Below are positions 1-12,697 of a DNA stretch of 64,000 nucleotides, piece after piece (within the stretch, counting starts at the first letter, position 1; each line of letters starts with the position of its first letter). The notes under the pieces are model-generated. The model did no database searches and had not been told where the DNA came from. It worked only from the letters and a program-made list of their open reading frames with translations. Source of the DNA: Maratus speciosus (taxonomy: Eukaryota; Arthropoda; Arachnida; Araneae; Salticidae); assembly GCA_963932465.1 (NCBI GenBank), contig OZ010788.1:669560484-669624483 (forward strand), read 5' to 3'. A program made the translations under genes and the position numbers.

Positions 1-480
1 TAAGATTTGTAATTTAGCCATGGAAATGAAGGACAATTAAATCCGAACGCTAAGCCGCATTAACCAGCTTTCCCATGCCTCTTATTGCACTTTTAAAATG
101 AAACGGATATATATGAAATTAATAGCTCAAAAAGTGCAGTGACTATTGCAAGTAGCGACTACTGTAGTTTGGATACTCGTCGCATGTTACTAAGATGACT
201 GGTTTGTATATATACATTTAAAATAAATCTAGAAACGGTTTGTATGTCCTCCTTTTGTGGGAAATCGGTTAATAAGGCAACATATCTAGATATTGTAAAA
301 ACTCGTTTTACGGCACTCTTCTACAGTGGACCGTCGTAATACGTAAAATGTTGAACGATTAATGATCAATGTAGAAATTTCAAAATAATTTTATAGGAGA
401 CTTCTCATTCACGCAGATTGTTAGTAACGTAAAATAAACTTAATTACTTACAGAATGGAACATCGTAACTGGTGTACATT

Positions 481-1015
481 TTTTACTTTCTTTTATGTTT
501 ACAAGAAGAAAGTATTGGATTCATGAAAATTTTCGAATTCCGGTTTTCGATGGATTTATACGATTTAGGGGCCAGAGAATCCTAAAAATATGTTTTTACA
601 AAATGTCTGTCTGTGACTCTGTCTGCCTGTCCGTGTGTGTGTGACACAAATTTTGTGGGTGCTCTATCTCAAGAACTAATGAACGGAATTTAATAAAAAT
701 TTATATTCAGTTAGTCCCTGATATAAACTGGGTGCTGATTAGGTTTCGGTGCAAATCGCTCTAACAGCGCTGCTATGCAGCATTTTTCAAGATTTCCACA
801 ATAGCTCAATCTCCAGAACTAATGCACGGATTTTCATCAAACTTCAGATTCAGTTAGTGCTTGACAGGAATTTGCGTTTTATACATTTTGGTGTAAATCG
901 CTCAACAGGTGACGCTTCTATGCTGCATTTTTTGCGATTTCCGCAATAGCTCTGTCTCAAGGACTAATGCACGAATTTTCATCAAACTTCAAATTCAGAT
1001 ATACTTTGATATGAA
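481..1015 (+). repeat. TCTGTC-rich dispersed repeat, copy 1
   Basis: It begins with a tactttctt...agaagaaagtattgg segment, passes through a gtctgtctgtgactctgtctgcctgtccgtgtgtg tract and ends in tandem degenerate units reading 'caagaactaatgcacgga' and 'catcaaacttcaaattcag'. The same order of segments recurs near 42.5-43.0 kb (plus) and 63.2-63.7 kb (minus), so this is an interspersed family. The 66-codon ORF inside it is not conserved between copies. The class (MITE or SINE) is unknown and boundaries are approximate. Confidence 0.65.
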
Positions 1016-1628
1016 TCGGTGCTAAATTGATGTAATGTCTTGTATTATTTAAATGATTTAATTAACGTGATTTATATAGAAGAAAGTTTTGTGATGACCA
1101 CAACATACAATTTTTATTAAGTCTTAAGAAAAAATATTTTTAGTTTTAAAATTTAAAATGTAAACGAGTGGAAAGAATCGTGAATGTCTGTTTGCAGAAA
1201 CCTTTTAAATTAATGCAACTCGCATTTCTTTTACTTTATTATATTATGCATGCATGAAAATTCACTGGGGGAATTATTAACTTAACTATGTTAAAGTTTA
1301 ATTTTATGCAAAACTACCTTAAATAAATACGTCAGCTAATTAGGTTTTCAATACAATAAGAGATGTATTTTTAACGACTAAAATTGTTTATAGGAAAAGT
1401 GAAAGAATGGAAGAAACTCACGTAATTTTTTCTGGTGCCTAAAATGAAAAAATAAGGCTTAATAACCCAAATAAAGTAACGCTTAAAAACACAAATAAAA
1501 TAACTTTAACCCTTATCGGACGCTAGCTTTTTATCCATGATTTTATTCTTGTATTCTATTCGCACCACTATATTTTAAAGAAAACATTTTTAGTCCATTT
1601 CTCAGGACAAGCAAAAGACTTCGTTCAA

Positions 1629-2678
1629 CCCCTTGAGGGGCACCGGTATATATTATATACCACCTACGATTAATTTACACCAGTTTACGAAGTTTTACAC
1701 CAGAAAAATTTTATTAAATTTTACTTTTGTAACTTTGGTGGACTTTCAACGAAGTTAAACAAATCTTTCAAATCACTAAATTCCTAAAATGTATAAAGAA
1801 CATCTCAACTCAGACTAAGAAACTCGATAATCCGATGCAAAAATTGATGGTTATATTAACTGAATTTGATAAACTTGCAAGTCATATCAACATTAACGAA
1901 GATTAAGCTCTTCATTTGCTAAACTTTTTTTCTTCTTTTTGTTTGTGTTGTTTGTTTAAAAATTAAAAATTAAAAAAAAAATCTTCTATTCTAGTATTTT
2001 ATGCTCTTCTCATGATATTACTCTTATTTCTTTCATTCCCATGTTTAATTCACCTCAAATTACTAGACTGGGTGGACGCCGTCCTCTTGCTGTCGTTTGA
2101 TCCCCTCGGCTTTTGAATTTATTTGTTTTTTTAGTTTGAACTCTCCTCACTGTAGCTTTTTCTTACATTTTTATTCTTTTTTACTTAAAGTAACTTAAAT
2201 TCTCTTATAATTATGTATATATTTAGTTTTGTTTCTTTTCTTCACTGTGTTAAACTTTTTTACTTATCAAGCTATATTAAATGTATGGTCTCTGAATTGA
2301 GTCTTTTTTATGGGTCTTCCTTTGGTAGCTTTTTCGCCTGTCCTGGACATATATGTGGATCATATGGAACATTTTTTTTTCCTACTAGTTATACTAACAA
2401 TTTTTTCCTTTAAAAATTGTCTATCTTTTTAGCTTTTACTCTCTATTTTTTCGTGGCTACTAGCCGCGTTTAAACGCTCTTTTTTCTAAGGCTCCCATTG
2501 CATTGTAACACGATTTACTCTTAGCCTGGATGTAAAGTTGCCAAGCAACTAGGGAATCCATACACCAGCTTTATTGTTCCAGACGTAAAATTACTTTTAC
2601 TTATTTTGAAATAGAATTTTTCAAAGACTTCGGTGGAATTCAGCATTTCACAAACGTAATTGCTTACCCTTCAAGGGG
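1629..2678. mobile_element. TTAA-flanked element, piggyBac-like, non-coding
   Basis: The left end reads ccccttgaggggcaccgg and the right end, reversed, ccccttgaagggtaagc, so short terminal inverted repeats (TIRs) are visible. The right flank is TTAA (2679-2682); the left flank is TTCA, read here as a decayed TTAA. About 1050 bp of AT-rich, T-rich sequence lies between, with no credible coding frame. TTAA targets with C-rich termini are typical of piggyBac-type elements, but a Kolobok-type origin cannot be excluded. Confidence 0.55.
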
Positions 2679-3589
2679 TTAAAGAAAAGTGGTACCAGCG
2701 GAATAAATTTCCTGTAAGAGATGCTGGTTCCGATCCCACGTGGGAAGTGCATAGGACCGATGAGGGTTAATATTCTATTCTATGTGTCATGTTTATACTA
2801 TAATTATTTATACTTTAATTTGTTTACCTTAATAAACCTGTACCTTAAACCATTTGAATCCCAAGCGCATATCCATTTCAGGAATTTCTTTTTTATTCAG
2901 AAATTTCTCGAAACGTTACCGGAAATTTTGGAAGGAGAAATTTTACTTTACGTTATCACGAAACGTCTGCTATTAAACAAAACAAAACTATTCTAGGTTT
3001 CTGGTGTGAATTCGAAATTTCTGAATAAAAGAAAAGTATCTGAAATGGCTATTTCCATGAGCACTTGTTGTGTAAGTCACATGCTACGATTTTTGTCTAC
3101 CATTATTTTAGAACGGAAGAATGTGACTTATTTTATGGGAGATATCTCATTAATTCAATAAGGCCAAGCAAACGTTTCAAAAGTAACGGTGCCCAACAAT
3201 CGTAGTTATCACCAATGTAACTTACATTAGTTACACTAGTGGTTCTAAACTTATGGAACTAACCAAATACAAGCCTCGGATGCGAATAGGTTAACTAATA
3301 TATCTGTAATAATATGTATGCAAAACTAGTGAAGGGCATAATGAAATATTTTGATATTATTTTTATCATTTTTAAACAATTAAACCCAGAAATTTTGAAA
3401 TATATATCTATACATATAAATATCCGTTTTCACCTTGATAAAAGGAATACGAAGTTTGGCAGTCATGCTTTTGAACATTCGCGAATGCTTCATTCAACTA
3501 TCAAATTCATTCACTGTGCAAAATCATGGGAAGAATTATTTTCACTAAATCTTAAATAAATTCTTGTGAGGAAATATTTTGTTTTAAGT

Positions 3590-4020
3590 AACCTAAATAG
3601 AAATTTAAAAATAATCCTCGCACTGTATTTTTAGACACGCGCTTTGCTAATGACTAAGTAAATCACTTATTGCAATTTAATGATATGAAATATGCATAAG
3701 TACGTGAAAATGTATACGTCGTAGATGTATTTGGTTCAAGTTTTCGTTGAAGCATTTCAATGATCTCCATCTTTCTGAAGTCCCAAAACAACAGACGGAT
3801 TTACTTCAAAATTTTAAACTGGAAACAAATTATGTAAACAATTGAAAAGACTTGGGATTGCGTGACTGTTTTAATCGAAATTGATGTGACTCAATTTTCA
3901 GTCTCTTAAAAGTTTATTATTATTTTATGATACAAAACAACATTAAATAAATGTGACTAATGATAATAATTTCAATGACAATAATTTAACCATTTAAAGT
4001 CTAAAGTTGTATTTTCACAA
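3590..4020 (+). repeat. Dispersed repeat containing AAAATAATCCTCGCA
   Basis: The segment from 'aaaaataatcctcgca' through 'ttatgtaaacaattg' to 'acattaaataaatgtg' has diverged relatives around 20.65-20.70 and 22.02-22.31 kb in the same order, and a short inverted match near 24.2 kb. Similarity is patchy and contains no coding frame. It is probably an old interspersed repeat of unknown class. Confidence 0.4.
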
Positions 4021-4484
4021 TATTATGTTTGTGATTTTTTTACTTTATTGTGAATATTTTTTTCGACAAATTTATCATCACGTATTGTATATATGACTTT
4101 TATTTTTAAGAAAAAAATTGTTAATTGATTCGAGTTGTAAAAAATTAGCAATATAAATAAAATAGTACGGAATGTCTTGAAAATTTTTATCGATAAATTT
4201 CGGATTGTGTTCATCGCCGCACTATAAAGACTGAAATAACATTTAGCAATTCACGATCCGATACTGTAGCAGTCAAACTATATATATACAGTCTACTAGC
4301 AGTCAAACAATATATGTGTAATAAATGCAATGTACCATGACATAGTTAATGCTTCAAAGATTTTCATATGGCAAAAACACAGTTGATTTTTATTGACTTT
4401 GCATTTTCACAACATATCATATCTCAAAAAAAAAAAAAAAAAAAAAGTAATATCGCTTTTTTTTCTCTTAATTATGTCATTGGG

Positions 4485-6566
4485 GTCTCAGGAGTCTTAC
4501 CTTTTACCTGGCGGTGCAATTTAGCAACATGTCACATTTAATTTTTTTTTCTCAGTCTCTATAGGGGAAACTAGGGATACTTGACCCAATTGTTAGTTTT
4601 GGATTGTTAATTACTTTTTTACGTTACTTATGGGTGTGCAAATGCAGTCTATACATACTTAATGAAGTATTACACAATATTTATTATTATGATTCCGAAG
4701 TATTAATTATGAAAGGTAGAAAAATACGAATATTCAAAAATTTCAATTTGGGTCAAGTATCCCAATGTATAAGGATACTTGACCCACACATTAGGATTAC
4801 TTGACCCAAGTAATAGATTTGGGAGTATGATTAAAAATAATAAATAAAACACTTTTACATAAGAACAAAATTAGTATTAAAGATAATATTTTTTTTTTTT
4901 TTTTTTTTTTTTTGTCAAATAAAATTAATACTTTTAATTTTTAGTACATAGGCCTAACATTAATATACCTAATTTTTATTTTTATTGCAGAAAGTTCAAA
5001 ATATTAGCAGTCTGAAAGTTCATTCTGTGCCTAAACAAGTTCCAGAATAAGAAAATAACAATTTATTCAACTCCAAATGTAAAGTCATATTTAAACACAA
5101 AACTTATAATTCTATCATTTGCTTCGAAAACTCAGGTGGATGAAGAATAGCTTCTATTTGGTCAGAATCCACTTATGATATATCATTCATTTCAAGTCAT
5201 TTAAATCGCATACCATCCATTCTTCTTGCAAACTGAGTAGCAAGCCTGTCAGAATTGATTTCAAGAAACTTTCCAACAAATCTTCTTATAATCCGTTTCC
5301 CGCAATATTTGACAAGAACTCAGTCATTTACTTATAATATTTATATTATTTACTTATAATACTCATATTTATATGTTTATATTATTTAATATTATATTAT
5401 TTTTAATTCATAAATAAAACATACTAAATGTTTTTGAATAGTTCTAATTTCAATCTTGGATCAAGTATCCCTAGGTGACTTGGGTCAAGTATCCCTAGAT
5501 GCACATTTACTACGTAACTCTAAAATGCAGCCATTTGCTAATGAGAAGATTAATATTATTATATATGTTACTGTAGCTAAAAACACGTACAAAACAAATG
5601 ACCAATTAAAAAAGTCTTACCTTTAAACAGAAAAAATTATAACATCAGAGTTTACAGAACCAAAAAATTACTTTTGGAACATGAAAATGTATTTTGTCGG
5701 ATAGTTTAAAAACTTACGGAATGATTCAGCTATTATTTTCAACATGTGGTCAGCTAACTAAAAGAAAGAAAGTGTTACCACTTACAGCTTACAAAACATT
5801 CCCAATTCTGAGAAAAAGGCCTTGGGTCAAGTATTCCTATGGGTCAAGTATCCCAAGTTCCCCCTAAAACATAAATGCATAAAATTTTTTAATATAGATA
5901 GCTTAATATCTCTTCTATTTAAAATAATTTTTTTAATATTCTATTTTGAAATTTTATTTATTTTTTTATGTTTAATTTTTATCAAAACTTTATTATTTTT
6001 TTTTTACTTGCATGCATTGCGCGCAAAACTGTAGCAAAACTATTGCTTCAAGAACCACCAAAAATATTGATAATGATATAAAACTAATGTATCTTGGACG
6101 TACTTCAAATTTAGTATTATAATTGCATTGATTATTTAAAATTGACAACTTTTCAATAAAAGAAAGATTTGTTTCAAAATTTTATAATTTAAATTTAAAT
6201 TTCAAATAAAATAAATAAATAAATTGCTTACAAATGAGGTATGCGTTCAAGATACATTAGTCTTACATCATTATCAATATTTTGGGGGGGGGGGGGCTCT
6301 TGAAACAATAGTTTTGCTACAGTCTTGCGCGCAGTGCATGCAAGTCAAAAAACAATTTTAAATATTTTATCAAAATCCAACATAAAAAGAATAAAATTAA
6401 ATTTCAATATAGAATATTTTAAAAAATTATTTTAAATAGAAGAGATATTAGGTTGTCTATACTCAAAATTTCATGCATTTATGTTTTATAGAGCCTGAGA
6501 AAAAAAATTAAGCGTAACATGTTGCTAAATTGCACCGCCAGGTGAAAAGTAAGGCTCCTGAGACCC
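4485..6566. mobile_element. Foldback (long inverted repeat) element, split by a nested TA element
   Basis: The left arm is 4485-4561 plus 5867-6120; the right arm is about 6245-6566 in inverted orientation. Both outer ends read ggggtctcaggag. The arms share the sequences acctggcggtgcaatttagc and acttgcatgcattgcgcgca (one or two changes), and the centre is AT-rich with a G13 run on one side. Total arm length is roughly 330 bp. The left arm is interrupted by the element at 4564-5864; the right arm preserves the uninterrupted sequence. No coding sequence is seen and the superfamily is unknown. Confidence 0.75.
4564..5864. mobile_element. TA-flanked element with GGGATACTTGACCC repeats
   Basis: The left end is ggggaaactagggatacttg and the right end, reversed, gggggaacttgggatacttg. 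It is flanked by TA (4562-4563 and 5865-5866). The empty site survives in the opposite arm of the host foldback at 6489-6490. The motif gggtcaagtatccc or its reverse occurs several more times inside (near 4750, 4770, 4795, 5460, 5482, 5825 and 5842), like multiple subterminal binding sites. Tc1/mariner-like by TSD; no transposase is seen. Confidence 0.8.
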
Positions 6567-6671
6567 CTTAATATATTATAAAATAAAATTTTATTTCATT
6601 TGTGTCAAGTATAACATAATGACACATTCTTAAGAAAGAGTTATATTGTTAGAGAAGAAGAATAAAAAATA

Positions 6672-6931
6672 TTATTAGGGCGATTCCAACGTCAGGCGTG
6701 GGACAATGAGACTAAATTTTCATGAATATTTTGCAATTATTAAACTCATTTAAGGTTGTTGTTTTTTTATTTCCTGATCCAAAGAAAGTACTCTACTTAT
6801 ATGATATTATCAGAAAAATAATGAATTAGAGCTGTTATTTGGACACAATATAGGACACAATATTGGACACAATTTTTTAAATGTTTTGCTTCTAGCAAGA
6901 AATCCTCTGATTCTACAATGTTTTTACAGCT

Positions 6932-6982
<51 letters not shown>

Positions 6983-8929
6983 CAAACGCCCAAATGCCTT
7001 ACTAACCATTTATTGTGTTATTTGTTTGAAAAAGTAAATTTTAATACAAGTAATAATTTTTCTAATAGGTGTCAGGTGCAGGACATTCTTGTCACGTATG
7101 GGACAATCAGGGACAACAGCGAACACACTTCAACTTCTTATCAGTACTCAAGATATTTTTCTCGAAAAAAAAAAATGTAATGAAATCAAAAGTTTTCACT
7201 TTCTTATAAATATCAAATGCTTCTGTTCTTGTAGAAGAATCAAATGTCTTTCCTTAGATAGTCTTTCCTTTTCTAGTAGTATTAGAGTAGGATGCTGTTT
7301 TAAAAGAAAACGTGTAATATTTGCAGATTTATGTCTGGCATTCACGGCGACGACCAAAGCTCTAGTCTAACCGCTCTGGCAACGACCTGTTGATATGGCG
7401 CCAATCGCAAAAGATGCAAAAAATTTGTTCGATTCTCGTTTGTGACAATAGGACATTTTTTTTTTTCAGAGATTTAATGCTTTTTTTTTTGTTGTTGTTA
7501 ACCAACGTTAGTTTAAGGTTTGCAAATCTTTTGTCTGTATGAGTCATAATCGAACTTCATATGAAGATAGTGTCACGTTATTTTGAGATTTTCGAGAAAG
7601 GAACAAAGTTTTAGAGGAAATAAAGGAAATGTATTAGAGACACTGTTGGTGGATAAAAGTAGGGAAATTCCGGTCTGGTAGATGTATGATATTTTCGTAG
7701 CACAGATAAATAAAATAAGAAATTGCGTCTGGCTGCTTTTTGCATTTATTTTGATAATTTGACTTATTTACTGTTACAGAACTCAAAAAAGTAGTCAGCA
7801 AAACAATAAAAATTTCATATTTTCTTTACTATTATTTTAAACACAAAAAAGTCTTTAAAAAACCTAGAATTTCCCAACTGGAAGCTCAAATTTCCCAGGT
7901 TTAGATATGTCGGAGGGAAAGCCCCTCCCCCCCCACCCCCATCGCGACGCCTCTGGGGAGAATGTGCGAATTCCTAATTTTAAGAAAGAAGAAATCAATT
8001 GAACATTAAATGAAAAAGTTCATTTAAGATTCGTTTAAGATTGTTTCTACATTAATATGAAGAAACAGGCATAAAATACAAAAAATGGACATTTTAAAAT
8101 AATTTTTCTAGAAATAGAAATTGTATGAAAAAAATCCACAAAATAATAAAAGCAAAGTATTAATGACAAAACAAATTTTATTGTTTTGTTTTAGAAGTTT
8201 GAATGCATAGTTCAAATGGATAGTTTCCATATTTATAGGATCATTTACTATTAGCAACAATTGTCGCATTGACATTGCCAATACGACAATTGGCGATAAA
8301 TGGTTTAATTAGCTTTTACTATTTCTTCATGCTTGTATGAAATTTCACCTCGATGTTTGGGCCATTTGAAATAATATCATATGTTTTTATTCTCTTATGG
8401 CATTTTCAAAAAATTTATCATTAGTTTATTAATATTTTTTTCTGGATAAAGCTTGCCATCACAATTCAAAATAATCCATTTTCCAAAATTCTGATCTTTA
8501 TTGGAATTAAGATTATTGAATTGTCTGTGATGCATTTTTTTCCTTCCGAAAGACAGTAGTTGTGAGAAACTATGTTCCTTTCGATGTGTTAAATGATATG
8601 AAAGCATGATATTTATTTGAGTTTAGTTACATTTTTTACAAGGATTTTCCTTATGTACTCTTTCTTCAATTTCCTGTTTTCGCATGTAAAATATTTTCGT
8701 GATCTGTGAAGGCTAGCGTGTTAAGTCAGAAGAATCGTTTGCTGATTCAACTGTGTGCATTTTGTTATTACTTGTTATCTTTTAGAACACGATGTTTTAA
8801 TGTTACCACCTATCCTATCAACTGCTTCTTTTCCACGTTAGTTATTTTCCTCCATAAAAAAGGAGTTTTGCCATGGATTTATGTCTAAAGTTAGAGGATG
8901 TTCCATCACTCCATATAATTTCTTTCTGT

Positions 8930-8960
<31 letters not shown>

Positions 8961-9645
8961 GTCTAAGTGGAACTTTTCTTGATAAAGAAATTCAATTAAA
9001 GCAAAAATAATATTTTTTCTTTATTTGGGGTAGTTAGACATATGGGATAAGAATGGTAGTTACAAATTAAACAAAATTACAGTAGTGAACAAAAACGCAC
9101 TTGCCCGCGACACAAAGCACTTTCTACTTCATTCTGATATTCGATGGAAAATGGCATTCCAAAGTCAATTTTCAAAATTCTTATGTGTTTTTCTTCTTAT
9201 TCATTTCAAATTTCATGTATTGGGTTCTTTTAACATTTAAATAATTCATCATTTTAGTCATATGTTCCGTTATTGTATCACATTCATCTCTAGTTTGAGA
9301 ACTTTGGGGTATGCAGAGTTTTGCCATCCATATTTTCACAAAACAAGTTTACTTGAATCACTAGACATTGTAAATAGTTTTCCACCACATTAATTGTCCC
9401 ACAATAAATCAACGTTCATATCCATTATTTAGATCTTTTTTTTTTTTTTTAATGTCATGTGCGGGACCGCATAAAATATTGTTTTATTAATTTATAAATA
9501 GATATTATTTAAAAATTTATTTGGGAAGTGTTTATGCATAATAACATTCTTTATAAGAGATAAGCATTTTAAAATATAATTCTTGGTTCAGTAAAACAAA
9601 TTAAAAATACATTTTTTTCTGTCACAAGCGGGACATAAATTTACA
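6672..9645. other. Decayed non-coding stretch with recurrent GTCA..G.GGGAC motif
   Basis: There is no gene. Short related motifs are scattered here: gtcaggcgtgggac (near 6693), gtcacgtatgggac (near 7092), gtcatgtgcgggac (near 9453) and gtcacaagcgggac (near 9622). Poly-T tracts lie at 6931-6976 and near 8935-8960. A G-rich segment near 7915-7960 resembles the end of a hAT-type element (reverse reads cagaggcgtcgcgatgggg), but no partner end was found. The short ORFs here have no recognisable domain. Confidence 0.35.
6931..6976. repeat. Poly-T tract
   Basis: An uninterrupted run of about 46 T. It produces an artefactual poly-lysine reading frame on the minus strand. It could be the tail of a retroposed copy, but no body is recognisable next to it. 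Confidence 0.9.
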
Positions 9646-10613
9646 GCAAATGTAATTGGTAATAACATAAATGAAATTGCAGTACAGTTCCGAAAACAAT
9701 GCATAAAATAGAAATGGTACTTGCATATAATAAACTCTATCAGCAAAAATCTGAAAATCAAAAAGAAAACAATATTAGATTCGTTTGAAGTCAATGCGTT
9801 TTAGTCGCATATGGTAACTCAGCTAATGTCGACCATCTTTGAAACATTGTTGCCACTCGCTGAAAGGGAAATATTGAAAGATAATTCCTAGATATGTATT
9901 ATTTAGACTTTGAAAAATAACTACAGTAACTTCTATAATTATTTTTTAATACTTTTCGTGCCGCAAAATGTCCTGTGTTTTATGAAATGGCCCATTAAAA
10001 AAATATTTTCCTTTGTTTCTTATATTTTTCTCGTTTTATTTATTTTGTTTTTCGTTTTCTTTCTTTCAGAATCGCAAAGCGGAGTTTCAAAAAAATAAGT
10101 ATAATACAAAATTATTTGAAATTGAAATAAATGGGTTAAAATTTCTATCTTTCATTTTGTTAAAAGCATACCTTTACACAATAATCCATTTAAAAACATG
10201 AGCGTGTTTGAGAGAAGGGGAAGATAAGAAACCTCATACCTACCTCATTTCTTTTTTTTAGAATTGTATGCGATAGCCATAAAATTTATAAGCTTTTCAA
10301 AAAAAAAAAAAAAAGAAAGAAAAAAACATTGATTTTTTTTTCTTACTTGCATTGGCGGCTCGTGATTGGCTTTTTTGAGGCACCAAATGCATGTTTGAAA
10401 ATGTTATTATTTTGCTACCATTATTTTTTTTAAGAAATATTTTAAGATTTTTTAATAAAAATAGTGGTAACAAAAAATAAATTTGGTAGTCATGCATTTA
10501 GAACCCCACATAAAATCACTGTTTAACTGCTGTAAACCGACACTGTTTACCGGTGTTTCGCTTGAAGAGATCATGTTTAATAACCAAATTATTCTTTTTA
10601 TCTGTATTATATA
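9646..10613. other. AT-rich intergenic stretch, no gene seen
   Basis: Nothing coding is recognised. A solitary segment near 10351 (cattggcggctcgtgattgg) resembles one end of a hAT-type element, but no matching opposite end was found. Short A and T runs account for the ORFs present. Confidence 0.5.
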
Positions 10614-10852
10614 TATAGTGCGCAGCAAAAGTTTAGACAATGATCGATTATGCTTCTGTACTGAGAAGTATGTAACGAATTGTTGTAACTCAACAGTCAT
10701 ATATTACTAGGAAGTTATCCTTCATTCACAAACAATAAATTTTAATTTATACACTTTACATAATATATAATGACAAAAAAAAAACAATTTAACATTGTGG
10801 GAAAAGTATAGACAATCTGTCTGTTAACAGAAAAATATCCATAAATTAAAAT

Positions 10853-11138
10853 CGAACTGCACCTACATTGCCTGCTATTGATGCAAAAATGTGACTTTTC
10901 ACCGAAGAAAATAAATCCCGCATTACTTGGGGGTCTATTTCGTACCAAACACGTTCAAAGGCAGATCGGAGTTCCTTTACAGAGGAGTATTGTCAAAAAA
11001 TTGCATAAATGGTATGAGATATGATGCCACAAAAGTTTTCCATTGGGTTAGGATCAGGGCTACACGCGGGCCAGTCGAGAACGGTAATATTTTGAGAGTT
11101 GAACCAACTTTTTGATTTGTTTGAAACTTGAATATACG
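10853..11138 (-). pseudogene. Tc1-like transposase, C-terminal piece
   Basis: The minus strand reads KSWFNSQNITVLDWPACSPD and then PNPMENFCGIISHTIYA, followed after a frameshift by RSAFERVWYEIDPQVMRDLF and IAGNVGAVRF. This is the canonical Tc1 C-terminus around the third catalytic position (DWPA.SPD.NP.EN). A stop interrupts it near 11000. It lies just inside the low-coordinate TIR, as expected for the 3' end of the gene. Confidence 0.85.
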
Positions 11139-11149
11139 CCCCTCATAGC

Positions 11150-11265
11150 ATGCATGGTCACAGTGACGTCATTGTGACGTCACTGTAAGTCACTGTGGTC
11201 ACGTCACATCTGTGACCAAAATGCCACCACTCAGTGATGTCACATTGTGACTGAGATGTGAACTT
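11150..11265. repeat. TGTGAC/GTCACA tract, left terminus of the 6.67-kb element
   Basis: Overlapping palindromic units such as gtgacgtcattgtgacgtca and tcacattgtgactgag occur. They include two copies of the octamer TGACGTCA, a CREB/ATF-type sequence. The inverted counterpart lies at 17480-17803. Confidence 0.7.
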
Positions 11266-12603
11266 CTTAGAAAACTTTAAAAAATTGCAAAAATTATTAA
11301 AAACATGTTATTTACTATAAAATATATTTTTCTGCCGGATTAACAAATTTTTTAAACCGTGGTCCAAGTTGCATCTGTGCCTCTAACAAAAACTTTTTAT
11401 TTTCATATAACATAAAACGTAATTAATTCATCAGCAACACAAAACGATTTCCTAATTATGAGAATTTCATATTATTAAAAAAATGTTTTAGGTAAGCAGA
11501 CCTCGGCTTATCTTTTATAAAGATTTTTGTAAATGATCATCTGTTATACTAGAAGTTTCTCAAAGAGTAGTCGAAACATTTCTGTCGTTTCAAACTAAAA
11601 ACTTTCTATTATAGTTAAGGCTGCAGCTTTTAATGAGCACGCAGAAAGCGTCTTCAAAGTTCAGTCATATATGCATTTCTTGCTTTATAATTTGCATTCA
11701 AGTCATTTTTTTTCCTCTTAGTGTTTCACTATTTTAAGTATTTTTTTTTTTTTTTTTATTCTACTTCTTTCAAACGTTTAAAATAGAATTGACATTTTCC
11801 GAATATAAAATTAATGTACAAAATTTAGGCAAAGCCCACGACATAATTAATTATTCATGTTTTATTTTTTGTTTTCAAAATATATCTTTAAAAATTATTT
11901 TACAAGTTTTATTCTACAGAAAATTAATATTAAGAGAATGACGGATTGACAAAGAAAAACTCATCTCTTCTCGATAATCTTGTTGTATTTTTTAAGAAGA
12001 TATTTTGTATATATTACCTGTGATACAAATTTTACTTTTAAAAACAAGGAGGGAGTCATCATTATTACCATTAAATTAATTTGTATACATTTTGAAAATT
12101 TAAGCAATCTTTTATCTAGTAAACTCTAATTATGGATAATATTATTATTATAATTTACGTAAATGAAACTTTACAATTCAATAAAACTGATAAAAATAAA
12201 AGATGAAACACAATAAAACATTTTCAAACAGGAAATTGAATTAGAGACAATTTGACAAAATTATTACGCATTTAATTTCCTTCCGAAACTGTGGTATAGA
12301 AAAACAAATAAAACCAAAAAACATCTGCTTCGAACTTCGAAACTTAAAAATCGTCTGCATCTGTACTATTTCAGTTGTTACCACTCGACCGCAGAATAAC
12401 GGATAAAAGTAACAGTGAAACTTTTTAGAATAAACGCGGGACACTGGACAGTTCTGTGGACACTGAAGTTCTGTGGACACTGGACAGCATAGATGTGTTG
12501 ACACGGATTTAAAAACTGAAACAAGAACGTTCTGAGGATCCAAGTTAGTTCAGCTAACAAAATATAAACCCGAGAAAATTACGGTAGCTTTGACTTGTTG
12601 AAG

Positions 12604-12691
12604 ATGATTCAAGTCATTGCTATCGTACTTATAATCGGATTTAATTGGTTCCCCAAAATCAAAGTATCACGTACAACGTCAATGAAATTAG
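12604..12691 (+). CDS. Candidate first exon encoding a signal peptide (unproven)
   Basis: An ATG in a fair context (ttgaagATGa) opens a 29-codon frame beginning MIQVIAIVLIIGFNW, a short N-region and a strong hydrophobic core, followed by a basic stretch (KIKVSR). It ends in phase 1 at a good donor, G|GTATGT (12692-12697). Without splicing a stop follows two codons later. A TATA-like aaaatataaa lies at 12559-12568. A plausible acceptor (ttccttttcaacag) ends at 12987, after which only ten codons stay open before a stop. No protein family is recognised. A chance ORF is a real possibility; no other exon was found. Confidence 0.25.
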
Positions 12692-12697
12692 GTATGT

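Noticed and set aside
2715..2750. tRNA B box (ctggttccgatcccacgtgg)
   Set aside because: No A box at the right distance on either strand.
6797..7009. ORF with a long poly-lysine stretch
   Set aside because: It is the minus-strand reading of a T46 tract.
7915..7965. hAT element suggested by a cagaggcgtcgcgatgggg-type end
   Set aside because: Only one end is visible, with no partner and no TSD.
10345..10375. hAT element suggested by cattggcggctcgtg
   Set aside because: Single end without an inverted partner.
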